Shown piece by piece: positions 31,945-42,903 of a stretch of DNA of 64,000 nucleotides. This stretch comes from Gymnopus androsaceus JB14 (taxonomy: Eukaryota > Basidiomycota > Agaricomycetes > Agaricales > Omphalotaceae): contig ML769576.1 of the NCBI GenBank assembly GCA_009733575.1, positions 62,001 through 126,000 on the forward strand, written 5' to 3'. A model generated the notes under the pieces. The model did no database searches. It was not told where the DNA came from and saw only the letters and a list, made by a program, of their open reading frames with translations. A program made the translations under genes and the position numbers. How positions within the stretch are numbered: the stretch's first letter is position 1; every line of letters starts with the position of its first letter.

Positions 31945-34779
31945 ATGCCTCCCGGAGCTCCATTCAATTCGTTCGCTTTGCCATACCCCATCCGTGTAGA
32001 TGCTTTCAGCGCCATTTCTCCCAGCTCCCCTGAGCCGCACAATGCTGTTCTTCACCTTCTCACACATACCCATTCCGACCACATAGTAGGCTTGCAGGCT
32101 AAATCTTTCTGTCAGAGAGTCATTTGCTCAGCGGATGCTAAGGATATGCTTTTGCGACACGAAGTTTACAGGGAGCGCGCCCTTCACGAAGGCGAATACC
32201 GGGCAGAACACAACTTCACCTTTAAACATTTGAAGGTCGATCCTTGGATAGGACCAGATGGAGAAGTATTTTATCATGGATCCAGGGATTTATTGAACGT
32301 ATTTCCCATGAATACACCCACTACAGTTGAGCTAGGAAGGGACAAGGAAGTGACTATCACTCTTTTCGATGCGAATCACTGTCCAGGTGCTGTAATGTGC
32401 GTTGAAGAATTTTCTTTTCTGAGCTCCACTGACTAGTCGAATTCTAGGTTCCTTATCGAAGGTTCAGAAGGCGCTATCCTGCATACGGGTGATTTTCGAG
32501 CAGAGCCGTGGTTTTTGGAGTCTATCAAACATAACCCGCTACTGCAGCCTTATCTAGCCCTCTCGGAAGATGAGACTTCAACGAACGACGGAAATGGCAT
32601 TGTCAAGACCCTCGAAGCAATATACCTGGATACTGCATGTGTCATGCAAAATTATCAAGTCCCCACCAAAGTCAGTTCTATAGCTCCATGTGTCGAGCAC
32701 CACCAACATATACCTGATTATAGGACGATGCAACTTCTGGATTAATCGCTCTTCTCAAGCTCTATCCACCCTCTACGTATTTCTTCATCAATTCATGGAC
32801 GTGGGGGTATGAGGATATTCAAAAGACTATAGCAAGAGCCTTCAACTGCAGAGTAATTATCGCAATCTCTCAATAGTGAGATCTGCTGATTTCATCTCTT
32901 TAGATTCATTCAGACAACTACAAGTACAACGTCTACTCGCAGTTCATTTCTGATCCTCTCCTACGAGCACTGGGAACGACTGACCCAGATGAAACACGCT
33001 TCCATGCTTGTGAACGATTTTCGCGTTGCCGCCACGTCAACGTTGACCAGGATGGCAACTTTATCAACGATGACGACGGCGACGAAGCCAGTGAAGACAC
33101 CATTGATGTCGCAAATCGAATCTTTTTCGGGAAGCCTCTCAAGGAGACAAAAGACAGCAGCCAGAAAAAGAAGCTGGTGGTTTATATTAACCCTGTGAGC
33201 TCCATGACTCCGGAGAGTTGGCTACAGTACCAAGCCACGACCAAGAAGCAGTTGGCCAACGGAGACGTCGTTCGATCTCTGGTAAGTGAATTTTTTTCTT
33301 CTGCTTTGCTTTATCCATTAACGTGGTCTTTCAGCTTGTTCCGCTTTCACGACATTCACCTCTCCCAGAATTGCAATCATCGACTCGTCTGACGATGAAG
33401 AGGCCCACGAACGGACGGCACGTTTGTTGTTTGCCCCATCAGACGTAGGCAAGGAGGAGTATGCAAAATGGGAGCGGTCCTCCATGTCGTTTGATCTCAG
33501 TCAAGACGAGGATTCTGCTGATGCGGCGGAGGTCTGGGAAAGCCCTACACCCAGGATAAAAGATGTAGGGCCTAGGATTGGAATAGGGAGGATGACTCCA
33601 GAATCATCGCCATTCCGCACCGTTCCTGCAAAACCAGTCATTCACCAATCTACGGTGGCTTTACATTCTTCGAAACCACTGCAGTATCGAACCTGTGTGG
33701 CTTCGGTTGATTTTTCAACGTCTACTCCAAATGGAATACCATGTTCTCGATCCCTCCTTGAGCCTTTCGCACTCTCCCAGTCCCCAAGGCTTACAGCTCA
33801 AGCCCGTTCTTTGCACTTCTCCCTTTCCTCCCCTGGTCCATCTACCTCGAAAGCTCTCATTCAAGCACCCGAAACGCCACACCAGAGACCCGCAGAACGG
33901 AGAGTCAACCTTGACTCTCCCATTAAACACATTTCTTCATCTCCAACAACTGGGACTGGGACTGGATCTCGTACCCAAGGATCAAGACACGTATCCTCTA
34001 ATTCACGCAAACGTCATAATGGCGCTTCGTCGTCGAAAGATAGGAAACGAGACGCAATACCTCCCGAGGTCATTGACCTCACGCTCAGCGAGGAGAGGCC
34101 TGCGAAACGTCTCAAGGTAGCTTCCGCCAGACCAATGAAAGAGGTGAAGAACTTCCCTGTTCACCAACGTGCAGGCCAAACGGTCTCTTCTTCCGGTGGT
34201 ACTGGTCAGAACTCGGATGTTGTTGATTTCCCGCTCATAAAAACAACCTTGGTCCGTGAAGTTGAACCGGAAAGGGCCGTCTCAGCGTCTTCACAAGCAT
34301 CATTACAGGCCTCGATGATGACAAGCCCAGCTGCGATAGGTTCACCGTCACGAAAGCATCTTCATTCATCTGGCCATCAAACACTTTCCTCTCCCCAACG
34401 AAGCAAATCCGCACTTCTCGACAAGCAGCTTCGTATCGCCCAAAAAGCCGCATCAGCACGATCTCATCGTGTCGTGCCTACATTCGAGGCAAATTGTGCC
34501 AAGCTCGTGAAGCGTCGGGATGACGCGAAATTGAAGGAGAAAAATGCACGGGAATCTGCTATTGCGGAGGCTACTATGGAGATTGAGGCGAAGAAAAGGA
34601 AAATCAACGAGTTTGAGAAGAGCGGGCGGAAAATTCCATGGAAAGACGAGAATAATGATGTGGATTGGGAACGGAGCCGGATGCTTGAGAGGCGCGCCAC
34701 CGAGGATATTCAGCAGGGACGCAAGCCGACGCTCCCGCCGCTGCAGTGCATACAGGACCCTAATGATGATGATATGTGA
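31945..34779 (+). pseudogene. Artemis/SNM1-like DNA-repair nuclease, copy 2 (longest)
   Basis: The ATG at 31945 opens a metallo-beta-lactamase domain with LLTHTHSDHIVGL (HxHxDH metal site) and LFDANHCPGAVM. A 51-base intron (32397-32447) follows, then HTGDFRAEP, and a later AGA/GTAATT...TTTAG/ATT intron before the DRMBL region (RFHACERF, LVVYINPVSSMTPESW). The next intron has GTAAGT and TTTCAG. Just after it, at about 33380, the RVIPNTLDP segment present in copies 1 and 3 is missing, and the downstream tail (IDSSDDEEAHERTARLLFAP) is in another frame. The tail is Ser-rich and basic, ending PPLQCIQDPNDDDM. The family trims or opens DNA ends in crosslink repair and end joining. This copy keeps the catalytic half but probably yields a truncated protein. 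Confidence 0.8.
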
Positions 34780-35307
34780 GCTCTGGGACTGGATTGACAT
34801 TATGATTGCTTTGGGACTCGGTTAAGTGTCTGTATTTTTATAAATCTTAAAGAGTAGTTAATGCTACATAAATCATCCGCAAGCGCTAGGAAATAATCTA
34901 ATACGAATATTGAGAAATAGTCTGAACGCTTGCATCAAGTTGTTGGGTTCGATATCTTTTGGTAAAGCTGCTTAGACAGCGCGACAACAAGATTGTTCGT
35001 GTTTTCGAATGTCGCGTTCAAAAACAGTCAATTAAACCATACAGGTACATGGGTTGGTTGGTATGTAACATACGTACAACAGTAGGACTAAAGAGAGTGT
35101 GTCAAAGGAATGTAGATTTGCTTGTGGACTTTGTGGGATTGTAGAGTTGTGAATGTGTGCCTAACTACGTAGACGATTAGGGAGCAGAGGCATATGGAGC
35201 AGACGGTCTATATAATCAAGATACAGCAGTTTGAGGGGAAGAAAATACAGGGATGGTCGGTAGATGAAAGAGACATGTTAGGCCGGAATGAACGAAATCA
35301 CTGGAGG
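34780..35307. other. Intergenic, 3' ends of two convergent genes
   Basis: Lies between the stop of Artemis-like copy 2 (plus) and the stop of the serine-rich membrane gene (minus). A+T-rich, with no ORF of interest and no repeat seen. Confidence 0.5.
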
Positions 35308-37490
35308 TCATCGTCGTGGAGCAAATATAGCGACGAGAATAATGAAGGGAATATAAGTGAACAACGACACTACACTCATAATCCGACATCGAAAGCGCCA
35401 TGATTTTGCATCTAGGTGAAGCGTAATGAATAAGCCTTCAAAGAAAGAATAAGAGAGGAAACAGCATACCATGTTCGACCTGAGGATCGTCTAGCACGAC
35501 CGATTTTTGCCCATCATGGCCACCTTCAATTCTCCTTATTCTAGGGATCTTTAGAACAGCAGCAACCCACCATAGGGGGAAAATGATGAACCCAAAGAAA
35601 AAGAGCCATGCGTGAGGTGGGCTGCCTCCTCCTTCGTACCACCCTAAAGGTGTTGAACGATCCTCCTTCTGCTCCTCGACGTCTGCAGTTTTTTTTCTCG
35701 ACCCCAGCATAGCTGTAATGCGACCAGAAATGTAGCCAGTTTCACCGGAGCTAGCTTGAGGAAAAGCTAGCTTCCAGGTGGTAGGTTGAATTTTCGGTGG
35801 CTTTCGCGGGTCGCGCATATGGAATGGGGACGCATGCTGATGTGATATGGATGGTGCATGGGGAGAGATCAGGGCAGAGATGGGAATCGAAGCTTGGGAG
35901 ATACTGCCACGTCTCGACGATGCACGAATCGAAGGGACATTGCGAGTTTGACTTCGATGGGAAGTGCGAGATTGAGATCGCAAAGGGAAACCTGAATTGC
36001 GACTATTCCAAGTACCTGTATTGGCCGCATTCTGGATTCGCTGGCTTTCGGATCGAGATGGTGGTTTGGAGCCTGTAGCTCCAGTCTCTCCTACGGCATC
36101 CATCATAGCAGCCAGGCCCATAGCTGAAGGTGTAGTAGCATTGGACAGCTTTGCGCGTTTGCGGGTATAGGAAGAAGGAGCATAAGACGAACTAGAGGTC
36201 CCTGATTTACGATGAGCTAGGGGTAAAAATTAGATACGCTGATAACCAAAGAGTAGCCAAAACTCACGTCTGGGATCTGCCGCAAATGTAGCTCGTTGTT
36301 TCCGCACATCTGGAGGAGTATTTCCATCCACTTCTTCAGCTTTTTTTCACTTCCCCTTTCCCGAACTGGCTGGAGTTAAAGGAAGTTCGCCAAAAAGACC
36401 CTTGCATTTGGCGGAGCACGTGCCATCAAATTACGTCATACCTGGGCGCTCCGTTCAATCTAGGCGCTCCGTTCGTTCGAGTTCTTTTTGATGAGCCTCA
36501 TAGCCTGAAAATAGCCTGAAATGAACGTGAAATAGTTTTCGAGTGTAAATAATAACACACATAATTTTTCCTATTGCCAAGCTACAAAGTACTCAAGTTT
36601 ACATGCATCTAAACATATTGTGCAATGAGTGCAGCTTCTCAAGTTCAATGGCGTTTGTCTGTCACCTTCAGCCATGCCCAATATTCCTCCAGAGGTTAAG
36701 CTTTTGCTGCTAGAGATTGTTATCTGCTAACATGCAGTAGATCCGAATAGTACTCGCAAGTGCTCGCGCGGCTCTTACACTGGTTGAATCAAGACCTTCC
36801 ACAAAAGCAAAATCTGACCTAAAAATGCTTCAGTTGTCAGCAACGCGACAAAAACACGGCTGACACAAAAAAAAAACAGTTACAAATGAAAATGCACCCC
36901 CTCATACAGCTCCGAGCCCAGCATCTCACCTTGAACGCATCCAGTAGCCCGACTTCATCAACATCTTGCATGAGAAGGATGCGTCGCTTGATCTAGACTA
37001 CATCCTTGACCTAGAGACTATGTGATGAAATCAAAGCCGATATACGCGAACATCACGATGATCTTGTAGGAGAGGCATCAGCTGAAGAGGCAGGAAATCA
37101 GCACAAGGTTGAACAGGCATTAGACGCAGTGCTGGGTGACTTGGGGCAGGAGAAGCGAAGACAGAAAAATCCGCGGACGTGGAAAGACAGCAATGCGACG
37201 ACTTTATATATGAATTAATTCTTTGTAGCTACATATATTCAACTCTTAACTTGCAACAAGCTTGGACGAGAACTTCGGAGTTGAGTTGGTTGAAGTTTGA
37301 ACGAACGGAGCGCCTAGATATAACGTGATTTGATGGCACGTGCTCCGCCAAATGCAAGGGTCTTTTTGGCGAAGATAGTTAAGTTAAAGGAGTTTTCTCT
37401 GCGATTGCGGAAGGGCGCAAAGGAAGTGGCGAGGAGATTGCTGGTGGAACTGAGGTTCGAGAAGGTGATGGGTAGAGCCGCTTGGTCCAT
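35308..37490 (-). pseudogene. Serine-rich membrane protein gene, split by a MULE-like element
   Basis: The likely start is the ATG at 37490 (MDQAALPITFSNLSSTSN). Exon 1 is interrupted by the element at 36384-37381 and resumes to 36268. Introns lie at 36217-36267 and 35412-35469, with stop TGA at 35308-35310. The protein is Ser/Arg-rich and basic. Near its C-terminus it has WLFFFGFIIFPLWWVAAVL (membrane segment), an EHDAKSWRFRCR linker that forms only after splicing, and a second hydrophobic segment SLFTYIPFIILVAIF. This two-segment tail resembles a conserved serine-rich protein of mushrooms (recall). Removing the element leaves an A7 run near 36341 that still shifts the frame by one relative to A6, so the gene is doubly broken. 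An open frame continues upstream of the chosen ATG, so the start is uncertain. Confidence 0.55.
36384..37381. mobile_element. Mutator-like (MULE) non-autonomous element, about 1 kb
   Basis: Long terminal inverted repeats of about 90 bp read ttcgccaaaaagacccttgc, then atttggcggagcacgtgcca and ggcgctccgttc on the left, with the inverse on the right. A 10-bp direct repeat AGTTAAAGGA flanks the element (36374-36383 and 37382-37391), the length expected for MULEs. The interior has no transposase. It interrupts the serine-rich gene in its first exon. Confidence 0.7.
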
Positions 37491-37731
37491 TTTGGAAATA
37501 TGACTCTGATTAAGACTGGCCGTGGAATTATGTCTGAGTGCTTTTGTGTTCACGATATAGGACGTCCCATTGCGACCGATTGCAATAACTTCTTTTCGTT
37601 GAAGGTCTAATAGATGGCCGAATTGCTCCAGAAATAATTCCCAGAGATAGAATTCAAGAGTGAGCGCTAGCGAGCAGAGAAGCGATCGCTATTGTGGCTG
37701 TGTCGATTTTCAGTGTCCCAGTCTTTTCGCC

Positions 37732-38512
37732 ATGCCAAAGTCAAAACAATCCAAGATCGGTACGCTGGCACTTTTGAATGTCGTATCTCTGCTGGCTGTT
37801 TGAAGTGGGCGCCATGCGGAATACGCATCTTATTAATAAATAAGACTGCAAAATCTTTGGAAAGGTTCAATCTCCTCAGTTTCTCATCGATAATTCTATG
37901 TAGCTCTGTCCGGATATTCTTCAGTAGATCAGCGTTGCTAGCTAAAGCTTTGGGTACGACGCCAGAGGAAGAACATCGTATGGGAATGCATAAACTTGCA
38001 AAAGTGCGTCTGATCCATTTTGTTCTCTATAAGGCCATCGTACCGATGATAGCTAATAGAAAGCCAAGTAGGCATTTTATTCACCGATACTGAACCTCAA
38101 GACTCAGAGGTCATTGAATAGTTTGCCGACTTTTCACAACCCGACTACGGAAACATTGCAAGTCGAACCGTGATCTTACCTGTTGGACCTGTTATGCGAC
38201 ACCATTCTGACCCACCAGAACCATTCCCTCATATCGAAGACCCCCAGTTGCGAAAATAGGGCTAACAACGACGATGAATCGAGGTGTGCCGACGCTGCAA
38301 TCGGCTCACAAGTTGTGCGAAAAGGGCAAGGTGCTCAATGCCGAGCAAGCCCAATTGCTCAAGTTGATTGGTGAAAGGATGGTCACATTCAAAGTTGGAT
38401 TGATTGCTCGAATGCTACTCAGATTGAAGGGCCGCGGTTGGCTCACGATGAGGTTTCTGGTGCTGCAAACGACGATGAAGCTATGGCAAATGAAGGTCTA
38501 GTGCTGTATATT
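37732..38512 (+). pseudogene. MRT4-like ribosome-assembly factor, degenerate
   Basis: The start MPKSKQSKIGTLA is typical of MRT4, a nuclear P0-like protein that holds the stalk site during 60S ribosome assembly. Further on the frame gives VRIFFSRSALLAKALGTT and PEEEHRMGMHKLAK. After a stop come FADFSQPDYGN, ASRTVILPVGPVMRHHSDP and EDPQLRK, a TAG, then GVPTLQSAHKLCEKGKVL and AEQAQLLKLIGERMVTFKVG. The last 30 residues (GPRLAHDEVSGAANDDEAM) lie in another frame. The middle part between 37.80 and 37.90 kb does not read as MRT4. Several stops and frameshifts make it a pseudogene. It is divergent from the serine-rich gene, with start codons about 240 bp apart. Confidence 0.65.
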
Positions 38513-38779
38513 CCCCTAAAAGTATATAGCATTGTACCTGTAGGTTAATCTTTGGTATGATGATTTCGGTACGAGCACATAATTCCGAACTTGACTTCTC
38601 TCACAAGCTACCTTCCCCCCGCATCCCGTATACCTTTGGACTGGTCTCTACGATTCATATCCCTCTGCCACGGCCGATCTCATAACATTCCTCCTACACG
38701 ACTTCCACATCTCAACCTCTACCCAGTAACTCTGTCTGAGGCTTAGACTCCCTCGCTGCAAAGCTCTCCAAAACCTGCA

Positions 38780-41700
38780 ATGACTACTCAAAGCTCATTC
38801 CAATTCAAGGAAGGCTCTGACGTGTTTACGCCCAAGGATCTCGTCGAACTAGCTCGACCTGAGTCACAAACCATGCCGGAGATTTAGTTCTCGTTCGTGT
38901 GAGTAAGTATTCTTTCGAGGACAAGGAGTGAGTGATAGTCCGGAGTCTGGAGATGCTCTATACTCAATTCTGTGTACTGGTAGAAACTACAAAACCATCT
39001 ACAGCTCCGCTGGAATCTAGCGTCAAACCCTTTGAATTGCCTGTAATTATTCATCACTTTGCGTCTTTATGGATCTAACGCGTCATACAGCTGGCCAAAG
39101 GAGGCGAAGCATTCTGGCTCACTGGCAACACAATTGCACATGTAGTCGAAGGAGAAGGAGAAGGAGAAAACAAGGCACTCGATATCTACGCTATCGACGT
39201 CGTCTACCATCCCGTCACGGAAAATTCTGCTGGAATTCTGCATACTGAATCACCAGTCCTTCTCGGTTCCTCCGCTACAAACTTTCGGTATTCCACGGAT
39301 GGTTTCTTGGTCTTCTCGGACTCTGTGTATGCAGACGGTGATCTCACTACTGTCAAGGAGCAAGATGAAGCTTGGGAGAATCGCGGAACGAGTGCGCTGG
39401 TCTACGATCACACTTATGAACGGCACTGGGACCACTGGGTTTTGCCCAAATCACAGGCTCTGTTTAGCGTCCGGCTAACACAAGGTCACCACAAATGGAC
39501 ATTTGGTTCGGAATTCGTCAACTTGTTAGCTGGGACTTCCCACGTAAGACATTCGTTCCATGCTCTCTGACCTAGTCTGACAATTTATGCACAGTCCTCA
39601 CCTGGAGGTACCGATGACTTTGACGTGTCCAAACAAACCGTCATCTACACCACTCTGGATCCCGCTTTGAGCCCCGCGTGGCATACGAAACAGAATGTCA
39701 GTGAATGAACTTGAGGAGTGTATTTTCTCATGTGACGCATGGCTTAGGTTGATATTGTGGATGTCGCTGGAGGAAGCAAACCTCGTGAACTGACTTTATT
39801 AGCTTTGAAAGGTCAGACGCACAGTCCTATTCTCAATGAGAACGCAGACAAGGCAGCTTGGTTGGAGCTGGACAAGGATGGGTATGAGAGTGATAGGTAT
39901 GTCATTCGTTTCTATGGTGTGGGTTGAAATATCTCAATTGTGTCATAGAGCAAAAATCGTCATCTACGACCTCAAGAAGGATGTGAGGTTCACCTTGACG
40001 CAGAAATGGGACCGCTCTCCCGATTCGCTGGCTGTAAGTGGATGAACCTAGCGCCTATGGCTGGGGTTATTGATTCGTTTTGTCCCTTCAGTTTTCCAAA
40101 GAAGGAGATTTCATCTACTTCACCGCCGGTGATCATGCCAAAGTAAAGGTTTTCGTCCTTCCCATCCCCGCTACACCCGAAAAATCGACTACGGACCCCG
40201 ATTTATCCCAAAAGTACCTTACTCCAGTTCCAATCGTCGAGGATGGCGCGTCTTCCGGTCTTCAAACTCTGTACAATGGCAGAGTCTTGATTTCGAAATC
40301 GTCCTTCACGTCACCAAACGATGTGTTTCTCGTCCGAGGTTTGGACGATCTGCAGATGCAGATTGGGCAGGCAGAGGGAGCGGCGAAATTTACTGGAAAG
40401 GTCGAGCAGATTACCAGCCTTACGGATTTGGGAGAGAAGAAGCCGAGCAAGGGCGAAGAGTTTTGATTCTAGGGAGCGGAGGATATTGATGTTCAAGGAT
40501 GGATTTTAAAACCTAAGGGATGGGAGGAGGGCGAGAAAAAGGCTCATCCTGTTGTGTTGCTCATCCACGGTATGGCGTCGTTCTTGCTTCGTTTTGTACC
40601 CTGAGGAAGAATATTGCGATAGGAGGACCTCAAAGCGCTTGGGAAGATCAATGGTCAACTCGCTGGAACCCGAACGGTATGCTCGCTCTATTATGTTCTC
40701 TCTACTGCAATTCACTATAAATAATCTTAGTGTTCGCTCAGCAGGGCTATTTCGTTGTAGCCATCAACCCTACTGGAAGTTCCACCTTTGGGCAAGGTAC
40801 GTCTGTACGCATCGTCGTGCAAACCAAACCAATCTCATTGAAATTTATGTAGCCTTTACTGACGCGATTAGCGGGGATTGGGGAGGCAAACCTTTTGTTG
40901 ACCTGCAAAAGGGATGGAAATACGTGCTTGATACTTACCCGAGGTACATATATGTTTCTTCTGCTCCTGTCGAACGCAGTTTACTCATTGCTTGATGCGA
41001 CTCTAGATCGATGCAGACCGAGCTGTTGCTGCTGGAGCTAGTTGGGGTGGTTATGCGATCAAGTATGTTGCTTGCATAGGCTTGATGGTTTGTCTCGTTG
41101 ACCTCTCGACCTGTTTAGCTGGATCCAAGGACATCCAGAGTACAATTTCGGATTCAAGGTATGCATATTCGTTTCTCTTTTTGTGGAATTCTTTTTGACC
41201 TGTGTTAGGCCTTGGTTTGCCATGACGGAGTACGAATCAAGTTATTTTTTATTCTGCCGGTTATAGCTGACCTAACCTAATAGGTTTTCCATACGACCTA
41301 CACTGGATATGCGACTGAGGAGTTGTTCTTCGTAAGTCAATCGTTAGTTTTCCTTTCGTCCTAGTTTTCCTTTCGTCCTAGTCTTCATGAGCTTCGCTTC
41401 TAGTTCAACCAGGATTGGCATGGAAGGTTTGTAACTTGGAATTTTAATGAAAAAAAAGGTGATTCATGAATGACTCTTGACTACAGGCCTTGGGAAAAGA
41501 AAGCGAAAGAATTAGCAGAAAAGTACGTGCCGTCGAAATCAGTCCACATCGGAGCTGAACTGAAATGAATCATAATCCAGATACAACCCGTCGAACTTTG
41601 TAGACAAATGGAGTACACCTCAGCTCTGGATCCATGGCTCGAAGGATTATCGGCTCCCAGAGACTGAGGGAATTGGAGCTTTCCATGCTCATCAACAGTG

Positions 41701-41937
41701 CGTTGTTCTTCTTGACGACGAGATAAGACTCTGATCAAGGGCAATAGGCTTGGTATACCCAGTCGCCTGGTGATTTTCCCGGACGAAAACCACTGGGTCC
41801 TCAAGCACGGTAATAGGTCAGTAGTGCTTGGGTTTATTTCAAACGCGTGTGCAGAGTGTCTAACGATTTGGAATAGCTTGAAATGGCATCATGAAGTATT
41901 CAGATGGTTCGACGAGTTTGTCGGTGAGAAGAATTGA
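38780..41937 (+). pseudogene. Dipeptidyl-peptidase V-like (S9 family), broken
   Basis: Many short exons with 45-60 base introns together encode most of a DPP5/prolyl-oligopeptidase-type serine peptidase, which removes dipeptides and is usually secreted in fungi. Visible are EFVNLLAGTSH, TLDPALSPAWHTKQN, DYLKK-type propeller strands, then VVLLIHGGPQSAWEDQW, the nucleophile box AGASWGGYAI (about 41030), GSKDYRLPETEG with the catalytic Asp (about 41640), and FPDENHWVLKHG with the catalytic His (about 41790). The end is at 41935-41937. Exon 1 needs a one-base shift between SQTMPE and AGDLVLVRVSKYSF. The frame at 40463-40475 reads EEF-stop-F-stop-GAED where EEFWFEGAED is expected. The catalytic triad is intact, so decay is recent. 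Confidence 0.8.
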
Positions 41938-42903
41938 AAGTTGTACATTTATTGGATCAAAATGTTATGATCAATGTGTGTATTATCTTCGCTTTTCAAT
42001 CAGATTTACAAAGAAACAACCTTGCTTGACAATTTTGTAATGAGTGGGAGCTCACTAGTTGTAAACTTGGCTTGGATTGAAGTCTTCGCTCTCTACACAT
42101 TGTCACGATCGTGTAATTGTCTGTTTATTATGGAAAGCAGGAGTATCAACTATCATGCTCTGGTCATCAAGTTGAAAGGGACTCCGTGCACTGCGTTTCA
42201 GCTTTGCGTTACTTCGCTCATAATCTGTTAACGTTACAAAACACAATTACTTTTATGCGACTTGGCCCAATAGCTTAAGCCTCTTATAGACTCGGAAATT
42301 CCGGTGGTGATTACGATACAACTCCCAAATCTCAAGGTCAAAGCATCAGGACAATTATCTGCAGAAAATATTCAACAATTGCCAAAAAGATTCTGAAAAG
42401 ACCGAAAATCTTTTGCCAGCTATGATAATCAAAATTCTGATAAATTTCGTCAATTCTGACAGTCTCTAATATAACTGAACAAATTACTGAAACATCTTTA
42501 CGAACACATCTCATACTAAGTGATCTTTGCATCAACCTTGCATGTGATCTAGCTTCCTTTCTCGCCGCTCAAGACCCCGCATCACAGTTTGCCATACTAT
42601 CCCCGGATCTGCCTCTGCTTCTACAGCTTCGTCTTTACCGCTCGAAGCATACGGGATGCTTTTGTCGCCTCCCATTTCCACATCTAGCACTATTCGAAGT
42701 TTGCTGAGAATTTCATCCCCATCCCTTCTAATCGTAACCCCGGATAGGGACTCCTGAAATGGTCACATGTGCCTCTTTTAATATTTGTGACCCACGGCAT
42801 CGTGCTGCGCAGATCAATCGAGATCATCTGTCAAAACTAAGCTGAAGCCATATATAAACCTGACTAGTTGCAAGACAGATCTCATTTCTTCTCCCCCATC
42901 ATC
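41938..42903. other. Spacer upstream of the NLR-like gene; nothing seen
   Basis: No convincing ORF, no repeat shared with the rest of the window. A TATA-like tatataaacc at 42851-42860 lies about 45 bases before the proposed start codon of the NACHT gene and may be its core promoter. Confidence 0.4.

Noticed and set aside
37667..37870. Minus-strand ORF over the MRT4 start (INKMRIPHGAHFKQP...)
   Set aside because: It reads plausibly as protein, but the plus strand shows MRT4 motifs on both sides and no domain is recognised on the minus strand. Kept as uncertain.
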